Positions 18,997 to 28,784 of a DNA stretch of 64,000 nucleotides are shown piece by piece. The notes under the pieces are model-generated. The model had not been told where the DNA came from, searched no databases, and was given only the letters and a program-made list of their open reading frames with translations. Location: the NCBI GenBank assembly GCA_900546745.1, contig URDT01000001.1:1-64000 (forward strand), read 5' to 3'. This stretch comes from an uncultured Mycoplasmatota bacterium. Its GTDB lineage: Bacteria; Bacillota_I; Bacilli_A; RF39; UBA660. Position numbers and translations under genes: made by a program. Position 1 is the first letter of the stretch. Each line of letters opens with the position of its first letter.

Positions 18997-19037
18997 AGAA
19001 AAAGGCAAAAATTGAAATATAGTTTATGCCTTTTTCT
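18997..19037. terminator. terminator after nth, at the island boundary
   Basis: Stem AGAAAAAGGCA / TGCCTTTTTCT with a 19-nt loop, T-rich on the plus side. It separates nth from the convergent recombinase remnant. Confidence 0.7.
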
Positions 19038-19041
19038 TTTG

Positions 19042-20678
<1,637 letters not shown>

Positions 20679-20690
20679 TTATCTCCTTTC

Positions 20691-22645
20691 TTATTGACAG
20701 CCTTCTTTTTGAAGTAATTCATATCCATCCAATAACCAATTAAGTATTGCACTTTGTATTTCTAGTTTGGCAAATTCATTTTTAAACGATTTATCTTGTT
20801 CTGTTTCATCAAAATGCCTTTCAAAAGGAATAATTATAACTCTACCACTTGTAAATATAGTCATATCATTTACTGCAGGTAGGTAGTTTGTGTTTATATA
20901 TATTTTGAATTGTGGTTTAAAATCAAAACTATTTTCATGGAGAAATCTTGCATTTAAGGTATTATTACCAGTCATGCTTTTAACTTGCGCAGCATTTAAA
21001 ACTAAACCTTTACTAGCTCTGATATATTAACAAAACGAACTCCTGCAAGTCTTGCAATATCCTCAGTAGGTTGTGAGCTATTTGCATTATTTTTAATAGC
21101 TATTGTTTCAAGTATTGCAGTACAACCATAAGAGCCTAAAACCTTTAATATACTTTCACATAAAGTTCCTTTACCATTTCTAGTACTTGCACCATATAAA
21201 ATAGTCATACATTCATGTCTTGTATCTCCAGTAAGTGCATAGCCAAATATCTTCTGTAAAAATTTTGCTTTATCTTTATCTCCAGACATTATTTCTAAAA
21301 TAAAATTATTCCATTTATCACTGTGAGCATTTAGATTAAATTTTACATTTGAAATTTTAGTTAATTTATCTGAACTTTTATGACGACTTTTAACGTTTAT
21401 TGTTCCATTTTTACAATTAAAAATATAAGGGTCAGTATCAAATTCTGATATTGATATAGGATGATAAACTTGAGCATCTTTTAAAATGTTTACTCTGTAA
21501 GTATGAGATTGTCATTTTTTTGAATAATCCATATAACTTTTTCGTTTGTGTTCATCAGTAATTTTTAAAGCATACATATGAAGTAAATTAGCAAGAGCCA
21601 TACATAACTTCATTGCTTTTAAGCCACCAATATCTTGTGATCATATTCCGTTTTCATTGTAAAACCAAGATTTGCGTTCTAGTACATAAAGAAGTTTTTC
21701 TTGATAGAAATCTGCAAATAACATTCCTGAACCAATGTCAGTCCAAGGACACTTTGAAAAATCAATTATTTCTAATGAGAGATCACTATCAAAATCTTTA
21801 TCTATCGTTGTTTGTGACACTGGAGAATAATAACTTGTAATACCTGATAATGCTTTATTAATTGTTAAATTTCCATATGTAGCATTTCCATGAAGTTCAT
21901 CCCATTTATGGAGAAATAATTTAGATTTTCTGTATAATCTATCAATTTGTTTTTTATCTCCATTGCAGTAGAATGCAAGTACAGAAATAAGAGCAAGATC
22001 AGCCTCACTTTGAGATGGATAATCCGAAATATCTTCGCTCCACAACTTATTAAATTTTGTTCCTTGTTTAGATAACATTGCTTTTTGAATAACATTATCA
22101 TCGGTAAGATAACTTCCATTGTTTTCTGGTATAACTGTAGTGTTGTTGTTTTCACGTTTCATATAAGTATCAATTAACCATTGAAATCTATCCATGTTTT
22201 CAACAATTTCTAAATTTTGTATTGCATTTCCCGTGATAGTCACAAAACGATTTGTAGAGCCACTAACATATACTTCAACATTACCTTTTTTAATGTAATA
22301 GTTTTCTTTATCATAAGAATAACCATCTTGAGTAAATAGAAGAATACGCAATCCATTACCACTAGTACTAATCTCAATATAAGTGTTTTTAAAATGAAAA
22401 ATAATTTCTTCAGACCAAGAATACAGTTTTCCATCAACTTTTATTCAAATACCATCATAAATATCTAACCTTGAAACTGTTAAATTAAAATCAGAAAATG
22501 TAGATGTATCATTAACTGATGCCTTAGTATTTGAATGTGGATTATATGGAACTTTTGTTAGTTTGCCATTACGTGTTTCATATTTCCAATTACAAAATCC
22601 AGCATTATCTTTAAGATAACTTGGTATGTTTTCTAAATTTACCAT
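20691..22645 (-). pseudogene. P4/D5-type phage or plasmid primase-helicase, interrupted
   Basis: Starts [17 protein letters not shown] behind AGGAGG at 22645. One continuous frame to 21002 includes a primase region (TEISTSGNGLRILL-like) and the D5 helicase with Walker A YGASTRNGKGTLCESIL, but it is crossed by TGA codons at about 22445, 21642 and 21516. The last two sit where D5 primases have Trp (NENGI-W-SQD; YSKK-W-QS). A one-base deletion near 21010 then shifts the frame, and the rest (MTGNNTLNARFLHENSFDF on) follows until 20691, where it stops short directly before the recombinase. Probably a remnant of an integrated element. Confidence 0.8.
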
Positions 22646-22831
22646 TTAAATTTCCTCCTAACATATCGAAGGAATAACTCCTCCTAAATGCTAGTCAAAG
22701 GAAAAGCGTTAAATTTTAGCCTCAAGAGTAAAAAATATCTAAATTAATATTGAATTTTTAGATATTTTATTGAATAAAAAGTATATAAATGATAAAATAA
22801 GAATCGTAATGAAATAATACGGAGGTATTAA

Positions 22832-23041
22832 ATGAAGATAAGTTACAATAAACTGTGGAAACTAATAATAGATAAAGGAATAAATAAAACACAACTTCGT
22901 GAGCAAACAGGAATAACTACAAATATATTAGCTAAACTAGGTAAAAATGAATCAGTTCAATTAGAAGTTTTAGTTAAGATTTGTGATGTTTTAGATTGTA
23001 AAATAGATGATATTGTGGAATATGAATTAGGAGGTAAATAA
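22832..23041 (+). CDS. XRE-family regulator of the type III R-M operon
   Basis: 69 aa, ATG 22832 behind GGAGGT. Single helix-turn-helix (NKTQLREQTGITTNILAKLGKN) followed by VLVKICDVLDCKIDDIVEY, a Cro/C1 type common in mobile elements. Its last base is shared with the methyltransferase start codon, so it is the first gene of the operon and may act as the controller protein. Confidence 0.88.
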   Translation: MKISYNKLWKLIIDKGINKTQLREQTGITTNILAKLGKNESVQLEVLVKICDVLDCKIDDIVEYELGGK

Positions 23042-24675
23042 TGAATTTTGAAAATATGTCAAAAGAAGAATTAATCGAATATATTAATAACTTAAACGAA
23101 GAACATAGTGGAAAATATGGATTAGTCTGGGATGCAGAAAAAGTACCAGAACAAGTTGTTGTAGATTGTAATAAACTAATTCCAGTTTTAAAAGAAGAAG
23201 AAAGTAAAAAGATTGATAATGGTGGTGAAGATAATATCTTAATTGAAGGGGATAATTTTCATTCTTTATCAGTTTTGAATTATACACATAAAGAATCAAT
23301 TGATGTTATTTATATTGATCCGCCATATAACACAGGGAAAGAATTTATTTATAATGATAAAATAATAAATGAAGAAGATGGTTATAGACATAGTAAATGG
23401 CTAAATTTTATGTCTAAGAGATTAAAACTTTCAAGGAATTTACTAAAAGATTCAGGAATTATTTTTATAAGTATTAATGATATTGAATTTGCTCAGCTAA
23501 AATTATTGTGTGATTCAATATTTGGAAACATGAACTATATATCTATCATTACGTGGCAAAACTTAGATTCTATAAAAAATGATGCTAAATATTTTTCAAC
23601 AAATACAGAATATATATTAGTATATGCAAAAAATAAATTTGAATTAAAAATACAAGGTACTAAAAAAGGCGAAAAACAAATGTCATATTATAAAAACTAT
23701 GATAATGATCCAAGAGGTGCTTATTTACTTACTCCACTTCATGCTAAAAGTGGATCTGAATCTGGTAAATATGAGTACACTTTTTCAAATGGTCAAACAT
23801 GGAACGCACCTGAAGGCACATATCCTAGATTCGCCATTTCAACCTTACAAAGATTAGATTATGAAGGAAGAATCTATCTAGATCCAAAAGGTAAAAAAGT
23901 TCCACAAAAGAAAACTTATTTAAGCGAAGTAGGAGATAGAATGCCACCTGTTACATTTTGGTCTGCATCTGAATATGGAAGTACAAGACAATCAAATAAT
24001 GAATTATCTAAAATAGTAGGAAAAGGAAAATTTCAAAATCCAAAGCCAATAAAATTAATAAAAAAATTGCTTGATTTAATTGATAATAAAGAAGCTGTAA
24101 TTTTAGATTTCTTTGCAGGTAGTGGAACAACAGGGCAAGCAGTATTAGAGCTAAATAAAGAAGATGGAGGAAATAGAAAATTTATCTTATGTACAAATAA
24201 TGAAAATAATATTTGTGAAGAAGTAACATATCAAAGACTTTCAAATGTTATAAATGGATATAATGGGAAAGAAGGATTAAAGGGTTCACTAAAATATTTC
24301 AAGACGGATTTTGTTGAAAATAATTCTACTCGAGATCAAATATATTTTGATTTAACAGAAAAATGTGTACCAATGTTATGTGTTAAAGAATCTACATTTA
24401 ATTTAGTAGAAAAAACAGATTCATATGTTATCTATAAAGATAAAGATGATATAAATTATACTTGTATTTATTTTGACATATATCATAATCATTATAATGA
24501 ATTTATTGAAAAGATTAAAGATATCAAAAATAATAAAGCACTATATATATTCTCTCTTGATAACCGAGTTGAAGAATATGAATTAGATGGAATTACTAAT
24601 TATAAAGTAGAAGCAATACCTCAAAAGATTTATGACTTATATAGAAAATTAGTAAAACTAAGTAAGGAGAACTAA
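23041..24675 (+). CDS. mod: type III restriction-modification methyltransferase subunit
   Basis: 544 aa. The beta-class N6-adenine methyltransferase order is seen: motif IV DVIYIDPPYNTGKEF near residue 95 and motif I ILDFFAGSGTTGQAV near residue 360. The variable stretch of about 190-310 between them is the target recognition domain. Mod alone methylates one strand and is needed by Res for restriction. All Trp codons are TGG, in contrast to the decayed genes on its left. Confidence 0.93.
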   Translation: MNFENMSKEELIEYINNLNEEHSGKYGLVWDAEKVPEQVVVDCNKLIPVLKEEESKKIDNGGEDNILIEGDNFHSLSVLNYTHKESIDVIYIDPPYNTGKEFIYNDKIINEEDGYRHSKWLNFMSKRLKLSRNLLKDSGIIFISINDIEFAQLKLLCDSIFGNMNYISIITWQNLDSIKNDAKYFSTNTEYILVYAKNKFELKIQGTKKGEKQMSYYKNYDNDPRGAYLLTPLHAKSGSESGKYEYTFSNGQTWNAPEGTYPRFAISTLQRLDYEGRIYLDPKGKKVPQKKTYLSEVGDRMPPVTFWSASEYGSTRQSNNELSKIVGKGKFQNPKPIKLIKKLLDLIDNKEAVILDFFAGSGTTGQAVLELNKEDGGNRKFILCTNNENNICEEVTYQRLSNVINGYNGKEGLKGSLKYFKTDFVENNSTRDQIYFDLTEKCVPMLCVKESTFNLVEKTDSYVIYKDKDDINYTCIYFDIYHNHYNEFIEKIKDIKNNKALYIFSLDNRVEEYELDGITNYKVEAIPQKIYDLYRKLVKLSKEN

Positions 24676-24677
24676 TT

Positions 24678-27266
24678 ATGAAGAAGTTAAAAGATTATCA
24701 AAGAACTGCAATAAGTCAATTGTTGCAATTTACTAATATATATTTAAAAACTCCAAAAAATGAAACTATTGTATTTCAAGCTCCAACAGGTTCTGGTAAA
24801 ACAATAACAATGGCAAGATACATACAAGATATAGCAGAAGAATCTGATGAAGATTTATGTTTTTTATGGATTAGTATTGGTAAAGGAGATTTACACAGAC
24901 AAAGTCAAAAAAGTGTTAAAAGAGAAATTGGCGAAGCAATTGAATGTAGTTTATTGGAAGATGAATTCTTTGGATCTCGTGATATTATAAACCAAAATGA
25001 GGTCGTATTTGTTAACTGGGAAAAAATCAGAACCAAAGATAGAAAAACAAACGAATTTAAAAATGTTTTAATGAAGGATTCTGAGAATAATAACTTTCCT
25101 TTAATATTAGAGAATACAAGAAATAATAATAGACGAATTATATTAATTATTGACGAGTCTCATTCTTCTTCAACCACAGAAAGAGCACTTGAAATTAGAG
25201 ATGAAATTATTCAACCAGATTTAACTATTGAAATGAGTGCAACTCCAATATTAACTGGCAATATGAATGCTAAAATTGAGATTGATCCAATTGACGTTAT
25301 CAACGAAGGCATGATAAAAAAAGAAATCATAATAAATGATAAAATTGCTAAAATAATAGAAAACGAAGAAGAAGAAAAAACGAGTGAGTTATTAGTTTTA
25401 GAATCAGCTTATTATAAGCAAGAGGAATTAAAGCAAAGATATAATGAATTATATAAAAATGGAGAGTGTAAAACTAAAATTACGCCATTAACTCTTATTC
25501 AGTTACCAAATTCAGCTTATGGAGAGCAAAAAAGGGAATCTGTGGAAAGATTTCTTGAAGCAAAAGGAATCACAACATCTAATGGTAAATTAGCAATATG
25601 GTTAAGTGATGAAAAAGTAAATGAAGAAGTAGATGTACTAAATTCACTTGATAGTAAAGTAGAATATTTGATTTTTAAAATGGCTATTGATACTGGATGG
25701 GATTGCCCTAGAGCTCAAGTTTTATTAAAATTTAGAGAAGTAAATAGCATTGTTTTTGAAATTCAAACGGTTGGTAGAATTTTAAGAATGCCAGAAGCAA
25801 AACATTATACAGATGAAGTGTTAAACAAAGCATATGTTTATTCTAATATTCAATCTATAACAATAAAAAAAGAAGTATATAATCCAAACATTATTAAATC
25901 ATATGCATCGAATGTAAAAGAAGAATATAAAGTTCCAGTTATAGATATGTCATTAACTACTGAAAAAAATAATGAGTCAGAACAAAAAGAAATAAATCTA
26001 TTTAATGAATATACAAAGATAATTGATGACATTACTACAGGTAATTATATAAATACACAGCCAAGTGATTTTATGATAAAGGAATCATCAGAAGAATATA
26101 ATGCTAAAGTAAAAGATGTAAATGAACAAAAAGATGACAATGTTATTTTGCCAAAAGTAGATGATAATCTAAAAGAAGACAAAAGAATACCAGTTATAAC
26201 ATTAACGTCTTATTATAAAAAAAGAGTTGATTTTGGAGATATTACCTCCTCTTTCTATGAAGTGTACGAAAAATATTTTTGTGAGTATTTCGGAATAACA
26301 AGAGTAAAAGATTTCACGACTGAATTTAATGAAAATATTCAAAAATTAAAAAATCATAATATTAGTTTTGATTTAAGAAAGAAGGATTCTATTTTATCTG
26401 ATGTTCATATAGAATCAACCGAAGTTGATAATGAAAAATTACAAATTGATTTTACTGAATCTTTAGTAGGTATAAATATGAGTGAAAGTGATTTGCAATA
26501 TGATTTTGAAAGAGTAATAAAAAATAACTTAAATGGATTTGCTCCAGTAAGGTCTGTATCAACAGTTAAGATGGCTATAATAAACACATTTATAAAATAT
26601 TTAAATATTAAACCTGCAAATAAAGGAATTATCCTAATACAAAATTTGATTATTAATAATAGTGAAAAATTTGGAGAAATTATAAATATTTCAACTGAAA
26701 AGTATAAGCCAATCCATGAATTAGAGGTCGATCAAAAAGTTGGATATGAATTAAATCAAAATTGGCATATTCCAATGTCAAAAAATTATAATCCAAATAC
26801 CAGCATTGAAATTCATTCTAAATTGTCAATTCATCAACCATTATACATGGAAACTAAAGATGGCAAGGTTGACCAACTTGAAGTTGATTTCATTAAATAT
26901 TTAGATGAACATGATGATGTGATTGAGTATTTTTGGAAAAACGGTTCAGAGCATATGAATACAAACTTTGGTATTATGAAAAAAGATGGTTCAACATTCC
27001 AACCAGACTTTTTGATTCAATTCAAAGATGGAAGAATTGGAATATTTGATACTAAAGCTGGAAAAGGATTTAATGAAAATGATAATAAAGAAAAATCAGA
27101 AGCATTAATTCAGTACATAGTTGATGAAAATAAAAAAGGAAAAAACCTTGTTGGAGGATTAGTAATAAGAGATAATGATAAATGGTTATACTATGATAGA
27201 GGTGTGTATAATTCATTTAAAGAAAGTCCAAGTGATTGGTATAATTTCAATAATTTATTAAATTAA
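24678..27266 (+). CDS. res: type III restriction-modification helicase/nuclease subunit
   Basis: 862 aa, starting 2 nt after mod. SF2 helicase motifs: FQAPTGSGKTITMARYI (motif I), IILIIDESHSSST (DExH), IEMSATPIL (motif III) and QTVGRILRMPEA (motif VI). The C-terminal PD-(D/E)XK nuclease is FQPDFLIQF ... IGIFDTKAGKGF. It cleaves DNA with Mod after ATP-dependent sliding. Full length, with no sign of decay. Confidence 0.93.
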   Translation: MKKLKDYQRTAISQLLQFTNIYLKTPKNETIVFQAPTGSGKTITMARYIQDIAEESDEDLCFLWISIGKGDLHRQSQKSVKREIGEAIECSLLEDEFFGSRDIINQNEVVFVNWEKIRTKDRKTNEFKNVLMKDSENNNFPLILENTRNNNRRIILIIDESHSSSTTERALEIRDEIIQPDLTIEMSATPILTGNMNAKIEIDPIDVINEGMIKKEIIINDKIAKIIENEEEEKTSELLVLESAYYKQEELKQRYNELYKNGECKTKITPLTLIQLPNSAYGEQKRESVERFLEAKGITTSNGKLAIWLSDEKVNEEVDVLNSLDSKVEYLIFKMAIDTGWDCPRAQVLLKFREVNSIVFEIQTVGRILRMPEAKHYTDEVLNKAYVYSNIQSITIKKEVYNPNIIKSYASNVKEEYKVPVIDMSLTTEKNNESEQKEINLFNEYTKIIDDITTGNYINTQPSDFMIKESSEEYNAKVKDVNEQKDDNVILPKVDDNLKEDKRIPVITLTSYYKKRVDFGDITSSFYEVYEKYFCEYFGITRVKDFTTEFNENIQKLKNHNISFDLRKKDSILSDVHIESTEVDNEKLQIDFTESLVGINMSESDLQYDFERVIKNNLNGFAPVRSVSTVKMAIINTFIKYLNIKPANKGIILIQNLIINNSEKFGEIINISTEKYKPIHELEVDQKVGYELNQNWHIPMSKNYNPNTSIEIHSKLSIHQPLYMETKDGKVDQLEVDFIKYLDEHDDVIEYFWKNGSEHMNTNFGIMKKDGSTFQPDFLIQFKDGRIGIFDTKAGKGFNENDNKEKSEALIQYIVDENKKGKNLVGGLVIRDNDKWLYYDRGVYNSFKESPSDWYNFNNLLN

Positions 27267-27273
27267 TAAAGAT

Positions 27274-27303
27274 AATAAGTCTACATTAAGTTGTAGGCTT
27301 ATT
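27274..27303 (+). terminator. hairpin after the R-M operon
   Basis: 11-bp stem AATAAGTCTAC / GTAGGCTTATT (one G-T pair) with an 8-nt loop. The following T-run is poor. Confidence 0.55.
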
Positions 27304-27367
27304 CTTATATTCTATAAAATTCTCTAAAGCCTCTTTCAAGCCGCAATTGCTACATATTTTAGTTTTA

Positions 27368-27622
27368 TTATCTTTTCGATATAGCAGGATGTTCTTCATA
27401 TTCATTATTACAAGTTGGGCACACAGGATATATTTTAAATGTATGATGTGTTTTTAGGCATATTTCTTCAACTTCATCTAATTCTTTATCTGAAAACATT
27501 CTAGCTCCGTCAATAGTTTCTGAACAACAGCTTACTTTAAACATTGATCCAAATAACATTTGATTATTAAATTTTTGAAAATAAACTTCTTGTGCTTTGA
27601 TATTACCTTTTAATATATACAT
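27368..27622 (-). CDS. hypothetical protein with CxxC motif
   Basis: 84 aa from ATG 27622, 8 nt after AAAGGTGA. It contains a CC pair (VSCCSETIDGAR) and a C-terminal CPTCNNEYE zinc-finger-like CxxC, with ELDEVEEICLKTHHTFKIYPV between. No family recognised. It follows its upstream neighbour with a 1-nt gap. Confidence 0.6.
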   Translation of the reverse strand: MYILKGNIKAQEVYFQKFNNQMLFGSMFKVSCCSETIDGARMFSDKELDEVEEICLKTHHTFKIYPVCPTCNNEYEEHPAISKR

Positions 27623-27623
27623 A

Positions 27624-27869
27624 TTATTTATCACCTTTTAAATCATTTAATTTCTTTAATAATACGCATCTTTCCATAAGTAATAAAATAAATTCATTAA
27701 ATGTGTCATCTGTAATTGCAGTAGATATTAAGTTGATTTCAAATTGATTAGTTGCATCATCGTAAGTAATTTGAATATTAGGATCAATATCTTCTGGTTT
27801 AATAAAATTAAGTTCATCCAAAATTTTATAGCCATGAGATTTTAATAATTTTTTTTGCTTTTCATTCAT
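27624..27869 (-). CDS. hypothetical small protein
   Basis: 81 aa, ATG 27869 behind AAGGAGC. It starts MNEKQKKLLKSHGYKILDEL and is mostly acidic, with a leucine-rich C-terminal helix (FILLLMERCVLLKKLNDL). It forms a two-gene unit with the CxxC protein. No family recognised; island cargo by position. Confidence 0.6.
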   Translation of the reverse strand: MNEKQKKLLKSHGYKILDELNFIKPEDIDPNIQITYDDATNQFEINLISTAITDDTFNEFILLLMERCVLLKKLNDLKGDK

Positions 27870-28119
27870 AATAGCTTGCTCCTTTTCTTTAATTTAGGTT
27901 AGTCTATTAATCACTCTAAAGAAGAAATATAGCAAGTTATATTTTGTAAATTTATAGTTATATTATTTTGTTTGTGATATAATTGGATAAAATTTAAATA
28001 TATAAATAGTAATTTTTTATATAGATAAAGGATTAACAAGAAATGTTAAAATGCATTGCTTGTGGCAACGGCATAGTTCTTTATATAATATTTTTATAAA
28101 AGGAAGGAAGTCGATTTTA

Positions 28120-28632
28120 ATGTTAAAAGATAATATTAAATCAGTTAGAAAGTCAAAAGGACTTTCGCAGGAAGAACTTGCTATAAAATTAAGCGTAGTG
28201 AGACAAACAATTTCAAAATGAGAACAAGGATTATCTGTTCCAGATTCCGAGTTATTAATTAGATTGGCAGAAGAACTAGACACTCCAGTAAGTACATTGC
28301 TTGGAGAAAATATTGATGAAAAGAAACAAGATGATTTAAAGGTAATTGCGGAGAAATTAGAAGTAATTAATTTACAATTATCTCAAAAAAAAGAAAATAG
28401 AAGGAAAATTTTTCATTGGATATTTATTATAATATGTTTATTTACAATATTAGCATTTATTGTTTTAGGTACATCTGTTGGTAATAGTTATATGGAATGG
28501 AACTATAATGATCCTGAACTAGCTGTACTTGGAACATTAATTCATTCAATTGTATGGATATTTGTTAGAATAGCCCCTCTAATATTTATTGGTTCAATTG
28601 TTGGAATCATTTTAACAAGAAAGAAAAAATAA
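28120..28632 (+). CDS. XRE regulator fused to a two-helix membrane domain, with in-frame TGA at a conserved Trp
   Basis: 170 codons from ATG 28120. The N-terminal HTH reads SKGLSQEELAIKLSVVRQ then TISK-TGA-EQGLSVPD. In this very common family the TGA position (28219-28221) is the invariant Trp of SKWEQG. The C-terminal part has two membrane helices (WIFIIICLFTILAFIVLG and IFVRIAPLIFIGSIVGIIL). If the host stops at TGA, only a 33-aa piece is made, with a possible internal restart at 28264. Either recently inactivated or read through. Other Trp codons in it are TGG. Confidence 0.8.
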
Positions 28633-28670
28633 TCTCGGCAACAGCATACAAGTTTATATGAGTAACTAAA

Positions 28671-28711
28671 AAAATAACCACATCAGATATTAAATCTAAT
28701 GTGGTTATTTT
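28671..28711. terminator. strong bidirectional hairpin
   Basis: Stem AAAATAACCACAT / ATGTGGTTATTTT with an inner AGAT/ATCT pairing. It closes the island XRE gene and can also serve the convergent ponA. Confidence 0.85.
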
Positions 28712-28784
28712 AGTTCCATTTGAAGGCTTAATTAAGTTTTTTATTAAAAATCCCTAATTGAAACCTTCAAATTGAAGTGCTTTT

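Noticed and set aside
22440..22450. First TGA of the primase as a third certain Trp site
   Set aside because: The surrounding sequence seems shortened against other primases, so the TGA may mark a deletion and not a Trp; it was not counted.
28043..28099. 18-codon frame MLKCIACGNG... before the XRE gene
   Set aside because: Begins like a zinc-ribbon protein but stops at once; ribosome site weak; probably a scrap.
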